A stretch of 64,000 nucleotides of DNA from Hymenobacter psychrotolerans DSM 18569 (GTDB lineage: Bacteria; Bacteroidota; Bacteroidia; Cytophagales; Hymenobacteraceae): positions 1-64,000 of the forward strand of contig NZ_FRAS01000013.1 of NCBI RefSeq assembly GCF_900142395.1, written 5' to 3'. Under the pieces are notes generated by a model, which was not told the origin of the DNA, made no database searches, and saw only the letters and a list, made by a program, of their open reading frames with translations. Shown piece after piece: positions 9,317 through 17,222 of the stretch. The position numbers and the translations under genes were made by a program. The stretch's first letter is position 1. The number at the start of each line of letters is the position of its first letter.

Positions 9317-9775
9317 TTAGAGCCAATGGTCATTAGGGCCGACACGTTCGCTCGGCCCGATTACTGTGTTAAACACTAATTGGGGCACAATTAGGGCGAA
9401 ACATGCGTGTCCCAAAACCAGAATCAAAGCATACAGCACATACACACCTCCTTGTCTTAACGCCCTAAGAGTGCTTGCCACTGTAAGGCCCAAAGCCACA
9501 ACTACGTTTAAGCACGTACCTATTATCAAAGCAAGTTTACTTAGTTGCCATTGAGTGTACCTAATGTCTTTGGGATGGTCAAGGCAGCTTAGAAACCAAG
9601 GCATTACGTTACGCGCTAACCTTGATGCAGTCTTAGGTTCGTATTCGAATACAAACAGCCACATTTTTGGAAGCATATAGGGCACATATACACAGCAAAA
9701 GCTAAGAAGAAGCATCAAAAATGCTATTAGTATGTCTCTTTTTTTCAGGCTTGTCATCGTATTCATCTTTATCAT
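9317..9775 (-). CDS. Small integral membrane protein of unknown function (IS passenger?)
   Basis: 152 residues with an N-terminal hydrophobic segment (DILIAFLMLLLSFCCVYVPY) and two further ones (LIIGTCLNVVVALGLTV and VYVLYALILVLGHACFALIV). No domain recognised. The DNA is much more AT-rich than the transposase next to it, so it probably came from another genome. Its TAA stop (9317-9319) abuts an internal copy of the IS end and its start lies just inside the other internal copy, so the gene is framed by IS-end sequences on both sides. It may be carried by the IS or be older trapped DNA. Confidence 0.5.
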   Translation of the reverse strand: MIKMNTMTSLKKRDILIAFLMLLLSFCCVYVPYMLPKMWLFVFEYEPKTASRLARNVMPWFLSCLDHPKDIRYTQWQLSKLALIIGTCLNVVVALGLTVASTLRALRQGGVYVLYALILVLGHACFALIVPQLVFNTVIGPSERVGPNDHWL

Positions 9776-9803
9776 AAGTGCAATAACGACCTCTCTTCCC
9801 TAA

Positions 9804-9857
9804 GAACCTGTTGGTAAATCGATTTGCGATTAAAGGGAACGATTCCCCAACAGGCTC
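9804..9857. repeat. MITE-like inverted-repeat unit related to the IS5-like ends
   Basis: Left arm GAACCTGTTGGTAAAT (9804-9819) and right arm ATTCCCCAACAGGCTC (9842-9857) are imperfect inverted repeats around a 22 base centre. TAA flanks both sides (9801-9803, 9858-9860). It can be read as an internally deleted, non-coding relative of the IS5-like element, or as the right terminus of a 1.4 kb element with a duplicated inner end. Confidence 0.55.
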
Positions 9858-9860
9858 TAA

Positions 9861-9885
9861 AAGTTTGGTACAAAAGTTAATCGGC
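9861..9885 (+). repeat. Displaced inner part of the left inverted repeat of the 11.7 kb element
   Basis: AAGTTTGGTACAAAAGTTAA and the next five bases match the reverse complement of 20135-20159 with four differences. Its continuity with GGCCTTGGTTAA at 8445-8456 is restored if the IS5-like insertion and one TAA copy are removed. Confidence 0.6.
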
Positions 9886-10014
9886 GGCCTTGGCAGCGGC
9901 TGGCTTTCGGTGGGCGTGGATGACCACTTTACGGTGGCGTAAGTACTTATAAAGGGTAACCTTCGTTTTAGTGAACAAGCCAGCTGGCTATTTTTAGGAT
10001 TTCCTTCCTGCTCC

Positions 10015-10566
10015 ATGGCCCGCTACTTGTTTTTACTCGACGCGACCCAGCGCCGTGCCTTCGACCAGCCCCCTGTTTTCAATCCGCCCCAGCGGCAGCT
10101 CTTCTTTGCGTTGCCCGACTGGGCCACCCGGTCTCTGGCTACGCTGCTGGCCCCGCACAGCCGGGGCGGCTTCGTACTGCAGGTCGGCTACTTCAAGACG
10201 ACGGGGTGCTTCTTTCCCGTGGACCGGTTCCTGGCGACTGACCAGGCGTACGTGCAGCAGCGTTACCACTTGGGAGCGGTGGAGTGGACGCGCTACGGCA
10301 AGGTCACCCGCTTTAACCACCAGCAGCAGATTCTGCAGCAATTCGGGGTTCCGCCCTTCGAGCAGGTCGAAGCCGCCGTGCGCCAGCAAGTGACGCATTT
10401 CGCCCGCCTATTAGGACCGCCTTTTTCCGTATCTATTCAGGCACTGTCCTGCCTGCTTTGGCTGAAATCATTTTCTCCGATGCTGACCCGAAGGCCCGTT
10501 GACCCGCTAAAAAGGCCATCCTGGAGGCCAGGCCAGCGCGGCGGCGGCGGGTTTCGCTACCTTTAA
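10015..10566 (+). pseudogene. Tn3-family transposase (DUF4158 region), N-terminal fragment
   Basis: The first ~130 residues (LLDATQRRAFDQPPVF, then GYFKTTGCFFPV and ALPDWATRSLATLL) match the DUF4158 N-terminal domain of Tn3-type TnpA, which binds the terminal repeats. The intact-length TnpA at 22123-25143 has the corresponding pattern (GTLRYLGTFLPE). After about 10410 the reading frame turns into unrelated sequence and stops, leaving about 180 of ~1000 residues, so it cannot transpose. Its position about 130 bases from the left repeat of the 11.7 kb element is where a transposase would be expected. It may be that element's decayed transposase or independent debris. Confidence 0.65.
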
Positions 10567-10571
10567 AGCGC

Positions 10572-11684
10572 ATGAGTACGACCGCACGGCCCCTGGAACG
10601 GCAACTATCTCCGCCCCTGGTGAGCGGCTCCACCATTGCCCTGGCGTGGCTGCTGTTCAGCGGGTTCATGGTGCTGCTGATTTTTGTGCAGAACCTCTCG
10701 GCCGGCACGCCCACTGACTGGCGCGAGGCCCTGGGCGGGCGGCTGTTGCACAGCCTGATTTGGGGCCTGCTCACGCCAGTGGTGTTCGCCCTGGCGGCCC
10801 GCTTCAACCTCACCGAACGCCGGCACCGCCTCTGGCACCTGCTGGCCCACGCGGCGGCTAGCTACGTCCTGACCCTGGTGTACCGCCTGGGCTACGCCGC
10901 CGTGATGCACGGCAGCGGGGCCACGCCGGGCGGCTTCTCCCTGCATACCGTTGTGGCCAATGCCAACAACTGGGTGCCCATCTACTGGATGCTGCTGTGC
11001 ATCGCCTACGCCGTGCAGTACCGCGAGCGGTACCGCGAAGGCCGGGTGCGGGCCGCCCAGCTCGAAACCCAGCTGGTGCAGGCCCAGCTGCAGGCCCTGA
11101 AAATGCAGCTTCAGCCGCACTTTCTCTTCAACTCGATGAACGCCGTCTCAGCCCTGATGACCCAGGACGTGAAGGCCGCCCGGCGCATGTTGGCCCAGCT
11201 CAGCCAGTTTCTGCGGCTGGTGCTGGAAGGCACCGACGAGCAGGAGGTGACCCTGGAACAGGAGCTGCGCCTCACGCGCCTCTACCTCGAAATCGAGCAA
11301 ACCCGCTTCCCCGACCGGCTAGCCGTGCGCTACGACATCGCCCCCGATACCGAGGGCGCGCTGCTGCCTGCCCTGCTGCTGCAGCCGGTGGTGGAAAACG
11401 CCGTGCGCCACGGCCTGGCGCCCCGCGCCGGGGCCGGCGAGCTGGCCGTGCGGGCCGAAAAACAGGGCGACCGACTCGTGCTGCAAGTGCACGACAACGG
11501 CCAGGGCGCGGCCGATACCGCCGCCCGGGGCATCGGCCTGCGCAACCTGGAAAGCCGCCTGACTACGCTCTACGGCCCAGACTACGCCCTGGCGGTGGAG
11601 TCGGCCCCGGCGTGCGGCTACTGCCTGCGCCTGTCCATCCCGTTCCGGCTGGCAGCGGCCGGGGTTACGCATCTATCCGCATGA
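10572..11684 (+). CDS. LytS/YehU-type sensor histidine kinase
   Basis: Membrane-bound sensor kinase of 370 residues. Four hydrophobic segments (about residues 20-42, 58-76, 88-110, 133-150) are followed by a short coiled region rich in Q (ETQLVQAQLQALKMQLQ). The His_kinase box QPHFLFN has the phospho-acceptor His at about 183. The ATPase domain shows QPVVENAVRHGL (N box) and DNGQG / GIGLRNLESRL (G boxes). It has no periplasmic sensor domain, so the membrane part probably senses. The last codon overlaps the start of the response regulator (ATGA), so the two are translationally coupled. The signal is unknown; the downstream DUF305 and propeller genes are candidate targets by position only. Confidence 0.88.
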   Translation: MSTTARPLERQLSPPLVSGSTIALAWLLFSGFMVLLIFVQNLSAGTPTDWREALGGRLLHSLIWGLLTPVVFALAARFNLTERRHRLWHLLAHAAASYVLTLVYRLGYAAVMHGSGATPGGFSLHTVVANANNWVPIYWMLLCIAYAVQYRERYREGRVRAAQLETQLVQAQLQALKMQLQPHFLFNSMNAVSALMTQDVKAARRMLAQLSQFLRLVLEGTDEQEVTLEQELRLTRLYLEIEQTRFPDRLAVRYDIAPDTEGALLPALLLQPVVENAVRHGLAPRAGAGELAVRAEKQGDRLVLQVHDNGQGAADTAARGIGLRNLESRLTTLYGPDYALAVESAPACGYCLRLSIPFRLAAAGVTHLSA

Positions 11685-12460
11685 GGCCCATCCGCACGCT
11701 GCTGGTCGACGACGAGCCGCTGGCGCGCAGCCTGCTGCGGGAGCTGCTGGCCGATTTTCCGGCGCTGACCGTGACGGGCGAAGCCGCGAACGGCACCGAA
11801 GCCTTGGCCGCCCTGCAAACCGGCGCGTACGACGTCGTCTTTCTCGATGTGCAAATGCCCGACCTCGATGGCGTGCAGGTGCTGGGCCGGCTGCGGGAAG
11901 CCGGCCAGCCGCTCCCGCTGGTGGTGTTCGTGACGGCCTACGACCAGTACGCGGTGCAGGCCTTCGCGCTCCACGCTGTCGATTACCTGCTCAAACCGCT
12001 GGACCCCGACCGGTTTGCCGACTGCGTACGCCGGGTGCAGCAGCAGCTACGCCTGCGCCAGTACCAGGCCCGCGTCCCCGAGCTGGAGGCCCTGCTGCAC
12101 AGCTGGACCGCCCCGGCAGCTGACTACCAGGACCAGTTCCTGGTGAAGCTGCCGGAGCGCAGCTTCTTCGTGCCGGCCGCCGAGGTGTGCTACTTCGAGG
12201 CCAGCGGCAACGGCGTGCAGCTACACGCGGCCGGCCGGCACTACCCGCTGCGCACGGCCCTGGGCCAGCTGGCCGAGCGGCTCGACCCGGCCGTGTTCCT
12301 GCGCATCCACCGCTCGTGCATCGTCAACCCGGCCCACATCGTGGACTTCAGGCACTGGTCGCACGGCGAGTACCTGTTTCGCATGGCCAACGGCCAGCAC
12401 GTCACCTCCTCGCGCAGCTACAGCGCCGGCGTACAGCAGTTGCTCAAGCGATTTGCCTGA
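11681..12460 (+). CDS. LytTR-family response regulator
   Basis: Cytoplasmic DNA-binding response regulator of 259 residues, partner of the kinase that overlaps its start. The receiver domain is residues 1-120 with acidic pocket DDE at 10-12, phospho-acceptor D56 (VVFLDVQMPD), T in VTAYD, and K in YLLKPL. The C-terminal LytTR domain (about 150-255) shows FLVKLPERSFFVPAAEVCYF, ASGNGVQLH and FLRIHRSCIVNPAHI, which bind direct repeats upstream of target genes. Start ATG 11681 is fixed by the ATGA overlap. Complete, no defects. Targets unknown. Confidence 0.92.
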   Translation: MRPIRTLLVDDEPLARSLLRELLADFPALTVTGEAANGTEALAALQTGAYDVVFLDVQMPDLDGVQVLGRLREAGQPLPLVVFVTAYDQYAVQAFALHAVDYLLKPLDPDRFADCVRRVQQQLRLRQYQARVPELEALLHSWTAPAADYQDQFLVKLPERSFFVPAAEVCYFEASGNGVQLHAAGRHYPLRTALGQLAERLDPAVFLRIHRSCIVNPAHIVDFRHWSHGEYLFRMANGQHVTSSRSYSAGVQQLLKRFA

Positions 12461-12589
12461 GCCGGCCCGGAACCTGGAAGGCCAGTTCACCCCGGGATAG
12501 GTCCAGTTGGCCCGTGTCGGGCGTTCATTTTTGGAAGTTGCCCGTTAGTGCACCAGCCCCCCACTCATGGGACGGCAACAGCGCACGAC

Positions 12590-13045
12590 ATGACCAAACC
12601 CTTCCTCTTTTTGCTGGCCTTCACCTTCGGCGGAGTCGCGACGGCCCGCGCCCAACACCATACCCCGGCTGGTACTACATCAATGCCGGGCACGACCCAC
12701 TCCATGACGGGCATGACCGGCCTGAAGATGGACCACACAGCCGCGCCCGGCACCCCGGTCGCCGCCTTCCAGCACGGCATGGATTCGGTGATGGTGGTGA
12801 TGGACGAGGGCATGCGCCGCATGGAGGGGGCCCGCCCCGACGACATCGACGCCAGCTTCGCGGCCATGATGCTGCCCCACCACCAGGGGGCCGTGGACAT
12901 GGCCCGTCTGCAGTTGCTGTACGGCAAGGACCCCGCCCTGCGCCGCCTGGCCCAAAGCATCATCGCCGAGCAGCAGGTCGAGATTCAGCAGATGGCTGCC
13001 TGGCTGAAACAGCACCCCGTGGGCACGCAGAACCCTGGCAAATAG
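12590..13045 (+). CDS. DUF305 family exported protein
   Basis: Periplasmic helical protein of 151 residues with a signal peptide (LFLLAFTFGGVATARAQ) and a Met/His-rich stretch after it (SMPGTTHSMTGMTGLKMDHT), a composition typical of copper-binding segments. The DUF305 core contains FAAMMLPHHQGAVDMA and a second helix pair (LAQSIIAEQQVEIQQMAAWL); the HH motif is the family signature. Family members occur in copper and other metal gene sets, but the function is not established. I start at ATG 12590 so that the signal peptide begins with MTKP. It lies 130 bases after the LytTR gene, which could regulate it. Confidence 0.8.
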   Translation: MTKPFLFLLAFTFGGVATARAQHHTPAGTTSMPGTTHSMTGMTGLKMDHTAAPGTPVAAFQHGMDSVMVVMDEGMRRMEGARPDDIDASFAAMMLPHHQGAVDMARLQLLYGKDPALRRLAQSIIAEQQVEIQQMAAWLKQHPVGTQNPGK

Positions 13046-13064
13046 TACCTAATTCCGTTTAAAC

Positions 13065-13160
13065 CGTCATGCTGAGCTTGTCGCAGCATCGCTACCGCTT
13101 CGTTGAAGAAGTGTTGATTAGTAAAGAGGTAGCGATGCTGCGACTTCGTTCAGCATGACG
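13065..13160. repeat. 96 bp imperfect palindrome (dispersed intergenic repeat)
   Basis: The left arm 13065-13096 and right arm 13128-13160 are nearly perfect inverse copies: GTCATGCTGAGC and GCAGCATCGCTACC pair with GGTAGCGATGCTGC and TTCAGCATGAC. A 31 base loop contains GTTGATTAGTAAAG. The RNA would form a long hairpin between the DUF305 and YncE-like genes and is followed by TTCTTTTTT, so it could also terminate transcription. Similar GTCATGCTGAGC palindromes are abundant in Hymenobacter genomes (general knowledge, not searched here). Confidence 0.75.
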
Positions 13161-13178
13161 TTCTTTTTTCCCTATCCC

Positions 13179-14585
13179 ATGAAATTCCCTCTCCTCCCCG
13201 GCCTGCTGCTCATTTCCAGCGTGGCGGCGGCTCAGGTCGTCAGCCACCGCGACCGGGTGTACACCGCCGACCAGATTTCCAACACCGTCTCGGTTATCGA
13301 CCCCATGGATAACAAGCTGCTGGGCCAGATTATTCTGGGTAAGCCGCAGCCCGACTTGCTCTCGGCGCTCTACAAGGGGCAGGCGCTGGTACACGGCCTG
13401 GGTGCTTCGTCCGACCATAAGCTGCTGGCCGTGGTGTCGGTGGGCTCCAACAACGTGACCTTCATCGAAACGGCCACTAACGTCATCAAAGGCAGCGTGT
13501 ACGTGGGGCGGGCCCCGCACGAGGCCACCTTCCGGCCCGATGGCAAGGAGGCCTGGATAACGGTGCGCGGCGAGGACTACCTATCGGTGATTGACGTGGC
13601 CACGATGCGCGAAACCCGCCGTGTGCCCGTGCCCAACGGCCCCGGCCAGATTGCCTTCAGCCCCGACGGCAAGCGCGCCTTTGTGTGCTCCAGCTTCTCG
13701 CCCGAGCTGGCCGTGGTGGACGTGGCCACTTACAAAGTCATCAAAAAGGTGCCGGTGGTGAGCCCCTTCTCGCCCAACATCTTCCCCACCAAAGACGGCC
13801 AGCAAATCTGGTTCACCCACAAGGATGTGGGCAAGGTATCGGTACTGGATACCAAGACGCTCACCATCAGCGGCGTGCTGACAACCGGCCCCGTCACCAA
13901 CCACGTGGCCACGGTGGATGTGGCGGCCGGCAAGCTGGCCTACGTGACCGTAGGCGGCGAGGACGTAGTGAAGGTGTACAGCCGCGCCCCGGGCTTCAAG
14001 CAGCTGGCCACCATTCCGGTGGGGGCTAATCCGCACGGCATCTGGCCCTCGGGCGACGGCAGCCGGATGTACGTGGGCCTGGAAAACGGCGACTCCGCCG
14101 TGGCCATCAGCACGGCCAGCAACCGGGTGCTGGCCAAAATCAAGGTAGGCCAGGCCCCAATGGCGCTGATGTACGTGCCCAACGCCGTGCCTGCCGGCGC
14201 GGCCACAAACACCGGCCTCGGCCGGCAGCTGGTTGACCAGCCCGCCGTGGTGCGGACGCTCAAGCCGCCCACCGCTGGCCCCGCCACCGGCACCATGACG
14301 CTGCGCTCGGAAGGGCTGGTGGATTTGGCCACCTTCGCCCTGCGCGGCCTGACGCCGAACACCGACTACGACATCTTCCTGACCAGCGGCACCAAAGCGC
14401 CCTACGCGCGCGACTACGCCCTGACCACCGTGCGCACCGATGCCAAAGGCGGGGCCATGGGCCAGGCCCTGGGGCCGGTGCAGCGCATCGCGGGCGGCGA
14501 GTTGAACCCAGCGGGCAAAAAGTTTTCGCGGGTAATCGTCGCACCCAAAACCACTGACGGTGAACCCGCTTTACTGGCCGAATAG
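13179..14585 (+). CDS. YncE-like beta-propeller protein, exported
   Basis: Secreted or periplasmic protein of 468 residues with a signal peptide (FPLLPGLLLISSVAAAQ). Repeated blade motifs of the YVTN/PQQ-like type are seen, for example VYTADQISNTVSVIDP, AWITVRGEDYLSVIDVAT, KLAYVTVGGEDVVKV and MYVGLENGDSAVAIST, enough for a six- or seven-bladed propeller. The C-terminal ~110 residues form an extra domain (LRGLTPNTDYDIFLTSG). I start at ATG 13179; an upstream ATG at 13155 is part of the palindrome. It is a close paralogue of the next gene, 42 bases downstream. Function of the family is unclear; no enzyme residues can be assigned. Confidence 0.82.
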   Translation: MKFPLLPGLLLISSVAAAQVVSHRDRVYTADQISNTVSVIDPMDNKLLGQIILGKPQPDLLSALYKGQALVHGLGASSDHKLLAVVSVGSNNVTFIETATNVIKGSVYVGRAPHEATFRPDGKEAWITVRGEDYLSVIDVATMRETRRVPVPNGPGQIAFSPDGKRAFVCSSFSPELAVVDVATYKVIKKVPVVSPFSPNIFPTKDGQQIWFTHKDVGKVSVLDTKTLTISGVLTTGPVTNHVATVDVAAGKLAYVTVGGEDVVKVYSRAPGFKQLATIPVGANPHGIWPSGDGSRMYVGLENGDSAVAISTASNRVLAKIKVGQAPMALMYVPNAVPAGAATNTGLGRQLVDQPAVVRTLKPPTAGPATGTMTLRSEGLVDLATFALRGLTPNTDYDIFLTSGTKAPYARDYALTTVRTDAKGGAMGQALGPVQRIAGGELNPAGKKFSRVIVAPKTTDGEPALLAE

Positions 14586-14627
14586 TCCGGCTTAGACTGG
14601 GCGGCAAAACCAGCATTTCATCCCTCC

Positions 14628-16100
14628 ATGCGCATCACTACCTTATCCACCTGGGCCCTGGCAGCCACGCTGTTGCTCGGGGCCTGCTCGAAAAAGAACA
14701 GCGAGGAAACCGAGCCCGACATGGTCATTCCGCCCGACCCCGGCCCCATCGCAGCCAGCGCCGCCGACCGGGTGTACCTGGCCGACCAGTCATCGAACAC
14801 GGTGTCGGTGCACGACCCGAGCACCAACCGGCTGCTGGGCGTGATTCGCTTGGGCAAGGGCCGGCCCGAGTTTCTGAGCCCGCTCTACGACATGGAGTCC
14901 AACGTGCACGGGCTGGGGGTGTCGCCCGATGGCAAGACGCTGGGCGTGATTGCCACCCTCACCAACGCGGTGATTTTTATCGACCTAGCCACCAACACCG
15001 TCAAGGGCAAGGTATACGTGGACCGCAACCCCCACGAGGGCTTTTTCACGCCCGACGGCAGACAGTTCTGGGTGGCGGTGCGCGGCAAGGATTACGTGAC
15101 GGTGATTGACGTGGAGAAAATGCAGGTGGTGAAAAACATTGCCACCGAGCACGAGCCGAGCATGGTCGTGTTCCGGCCCGATGGCAAAGTGGCCTTCGTG
15201 GACCACTCCGAAACCGCTACGCTCGACGTAATTGATGTGAAGAAGCGCGAGGTCATTGCCCGGGTGCCGGTGGTGAGCAAGTTCTCGCCCAACCTGGTGG
15301 TGACCGAGGACGGCCAGCAGGTCTGGATGACCCACAAAGACGTGGGCAAGGTGACCGTGGTGAACGCCCAGACCTACGCCGTGGAAGGCGTGATTGACAC
15401 CGGCCCCGGCACCAACCATGTGAACATGGCCGGCCCCGGCGGCGGCACCCGCTTCAGCGGGGCCAGCGCCGGCGACTTCGCTTACGTAACCGTGGGCGGC
15501 GAAAACGCGGTGAAGGTGTATTCGCGCCAGCGCCAGCTGCTGGCCACTATCCCGGTGGGGGCCAACCCGCACGGTGTGTGGCCCAACGGCGACGGCAGCA
15601 AGCTCTACGTGGGCCTGGAAAACGGCGACGCGCTGGTCAGCATCGACACCAAAACCAACACCAAGCTCACCGAAACCGGCAGCGGCCAGGCCCCGCAGGC
15701 CCTGCTCTACGTGGTGAAAGCCGGCGGTGGCAGCCCCGGCGCCAGTGGGCTGGAAGCCTTCACGCCGGTGACGCCGGTGAACATCCGCCTGGTGCCCGTG
15801 GGTACGCAGCCGGTGCCCGGCGTGGGCGGCGGGGCCACCATCCGCCCCACCGAAGACCTCGACGAAATGGTACTGGCCCTCAAGCAGCTGGCCGCCAACA
15901 CCACCTACACCCTGTACCTGTCGGACAGCAAAACCGCATTGGTGGCCCCGGAGCCGGTCATTTCCTTCAAAACCGATGATGGTGGCGCAGTCGAAGTCAA
16001 CGCCTACTACCAGATTCGGCTGCGGCTGGCAGGCCGGTTCGCCGTGGTGGTGCTCGGCGACAAAAACCCGGCCGGCGCGGTCACGCTCACGCAGCCGTAA
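14628..16100 (+). CDS. YncE-like beta-propeller lipoprotein
   Basis: 490 residues with a lipoprotein signal peptide (AATLLLGAC, lipobox cysteine at 20), so it is anchored in a membrane. The propeller repeats follow the same order as in the gene upstream (VYLADQSSNTVSVHDP, FWVAVRGKDYVTVIDVE, FAYVTVGGENAVKV, LYVGLENGDALVSID), and the C-terminal domain is also shared (LKQLAANTTYTLYLSDS). The two genes are a tandem duplication with different localisation signals. A Gly-rich insert near 268-282 (GPGGGTRFSG) sits between blades. It ends before a strong terminator. Substrate or partner unknown. Confidence 0.82.
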   Translation: MRITTLSTWALAATLLLGACSKKNSEETEPDMVIPPDPGPIAASAADRVYLADQSSNTVSVHDPSTNRLLGVIRLGKGRPEFLSPLYDMESNVHGLGVSPDGKTLGVIATLTNAVIFIDLATNTVKGKVYVDRNPHEGFFTPDGRQFWVAVRGKDYVTVIDVEKMQVVKNIATEHEPSMVVFRPDGKVAFVDHSETATLDVIDVKKREVIARVPVVSKFSPNLVVTEDGQQVWMTHKDVGKVTVVNAQTYAVEGVIDTGPGTNHVNMAGPGGGTRFSGASAGDFAYVTVGGENAVKVYSRQRQLLATIPVGANPHGVWPNGDGSKLYVGLENGDALVSIDTKTNTKLTETGSGQAPQALLYVVKAGGGSPGASGLEAFTPVTPVNIRLVPVGTQPVPGVGGGATIRPTEDLDEMVLALKQLAANTTYTLYLSDSKTALVAPEPVISFKTDDGGAVEVNAYYQIRLRLAGRFAVVVLGDKNPAGAVTLTQP

Positions 16101-16120
16101 GCCGGCTGCTGACCAAGAAG

Positions 16121-16154
16121 GCCCCTGGTGCATGTCGCATCAGGGGCTTTTTTA
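16121..16154 (+). terminator. Rho-independent terminator after the YncE pair
   Basis: GCCCCTGGTGC and GCATCAGGGGC form a stem around a short ATGTC loop, followed directly by TTTTTTT. It closes the rightward DUF305-YncE-YncE transcription unit and lies between convergent genes. Confidence 0.8.
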
Positions 16155-16201
16155 GGGGCGCAAACGCTTTTGCTTCGGGTAGCACCGGGGTTTTTTGTTG
16201 C

Positions 16202-16486
16202 TCAACTACCTTCGCCGCTTGCTAGCTGGCAGGCCGCCAATTCCCGGCAATGGGCCCGAAAGCGCAGCAGCCCGACCGTCAGCACCAGCCCCGCCACCGC
16301 CAGCGCGGAGTAACCCAACCGGCCGCCCCGCTCGGGGTGAAACTGAAGGAGCGCCAGCCCGAAGCCCACCAGCGCCAGGCTGGTGCGCACGTAGGTGAGC
16401 AAAGTGCGCTCATTGGCCAGCCGGGTCCGTTGCAGGGCCAGCCGGTCCGAGAGGGCGAGTGGGTTGGTGGGGGGGGGTAGCGGCAT
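16202..16486 (-). CDS. DUF202 (YidH-like) small membrane protein
   Basis: 94 residues with the DUF202 signature RLALQRTRLANERTLLTYVRTSLALVGFGLALL followed by a second helix (LGYSALAVAGLVLTVGLLRF). Such proteins are two- or three-helix inner-membrane proteins of unknown function. The gene follows the MBL hydrolase after only 11 bases and is probably the last gene of that minus-strand unit. Confidence 0.8.
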   Translation of the reverse strand: MPLPPPTNPLALSDRLALQRTRLANERTLLTYVRTSLALVGFGLALLQFHPERGGRLGYSALAVAGLVLTVGLLRFRAHCRELAACQLASGEGS

Positions 16487-16497
16487 AAGGGAGTAGG

Positions 16498-17160
16498 CTA
16501 CGGGAGGGTAATGGCATCGCCCGGTTCGGCCAGCCGGTGAAACACGATGCCGTGCTTCTCAAAATACGGCCCGTAGTTCTCGTAGCGCTGCTGGATGAAG
16601 AAGGGCTTGAGGTAGCCGTCGTGTACGGGCAAAATTTGCCTGGGACGCATTTTCAGGGCGAAATCGGCCACCACCAGCTCCGTGAGAAAAGGCGCGGTGA
16701 CGGGCAGCAGGAGCATTTCCACCCCCGCGAAGGGCAACAAATTGTTAGCAAAAGAGTCGGCGGGATTTAGCACCTTGCCATTCACCAGCCAGGCGGTCAT
16801 TTGCGGCAAGGGGCTGTCGAGAATGGCCTCGTGCTGCACCGGAAGGGCCAGCAGCTGAAACACGCCCAAGTCTAGGCGACCTTCCTCGTGGATTTGCACC
16901 GTGAGGCCGTGCGCTTTCAGTTCGGTTGCCACCTCGCGGTTAGAGATGATAATGACCTGACGCAGGGCCACGATTTTCTGAAGCGCCGCCACGTCGAGGT
17001 GGTCGGGGTGGTTGTGGGTGATGATGATGACCGATACGTCTTTGAAAACCTCGGGGTGCACCAAGCCTTCGATGAAGGAAAACTTGCCCGGGTCGAAAAG
17101 AATCTGTTGGCCGTCGAGTTCGAACAGCAAACAGGAATGAATGTATTTGGTGATGCGCAT
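16498..17160 (-). CDS. MBL-fold metal-dependent hydrolase (UlaG-like)
   Basis: 220-residue cytoplasmic hydrolase of the metallo-beta-lactamase fold. The metal-binding motif is ITHNHPDHLD (about residues 48-57), with a further His in LPVQHEA and Asp/His in LPVHDGYLKP. The N-terminus MRITKYIHSCLLFELDGQQILFDPG is the usual start of the UlaG-like subgroup, acting on small phosphoesters, lactones or unknown compounds. No signal peptide. It lies 62 bases after the YeiH-family transporter and 11 before DUF202, likely co-transcribed. The substrate cannot be told from sequence. Confidence 0.8.
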   Translation of the reverse strand: MRITKYIHSCLLFELDGQQILFDPGKFSFIEGLVHPEVFKDVSVIIITHNHPDHLDVAALQKIVALRQVIIISNREVATELKAHGLTVQIHEEGRLDLGVFQLLALPVQHEAILDSPLPQMTAWLVNGKVLNPADSFANNLLPFAGVEMLLLPVTAPFLTELVVADFALKMRPRQILPVHDGYLKPFFIQQRYENYGPYFEKHGIVFHRLAEPGDAITLP

Positions 17161-17222
17161 GGCATTGAAAATGAGGTTGTTCTAGCTGCTTCGGTAGTCC
17201 AACTTCCTCCGTGCGCTTTGCG

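Larger units (their letters stand above)
8457..9857. mobile_element. IS5-like element, 1.4 kb, with passenger gene
   Basis: The outer ends are GAGCCTGTTTGGGAAT (8457-8472) and the inverse of GAGCCTGTTGGGGAAT (9842-9857), agreeing at 15 of 16 positions. TAA lies directly outside both ends (8454-8456 and 9858-9860), a 3 bp duplication of the TNA type known in IS5 subgroups. Inside are the transposase (8540-9301) and an opposite-strand membrane-protein ORF. Two weaker copies of the end sequence are internal (9301-9316 and 9804-9819), so it could instead be an 0.86 kb IS plus a 54 bp MITE. It sits inside the left inverted repeat of the 11.7 kb element and is therefore younger. Confidence 0.65.

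Noticed and set aside
10997..11680. N-terminal extension of the LytTR regulator through the kinase gene
   Set aside because: It is the wrong frame of the kinase. The receiver domain begins at ATG 11681, which overlaps the kinase stop.
14985..16133. A 382-codon minus-strand frame opposite the YncE-like lipoprotein
   Set aside because: Antisense shadow with repeated His/Val/Gly; the plus-strand gene has domain signatures.
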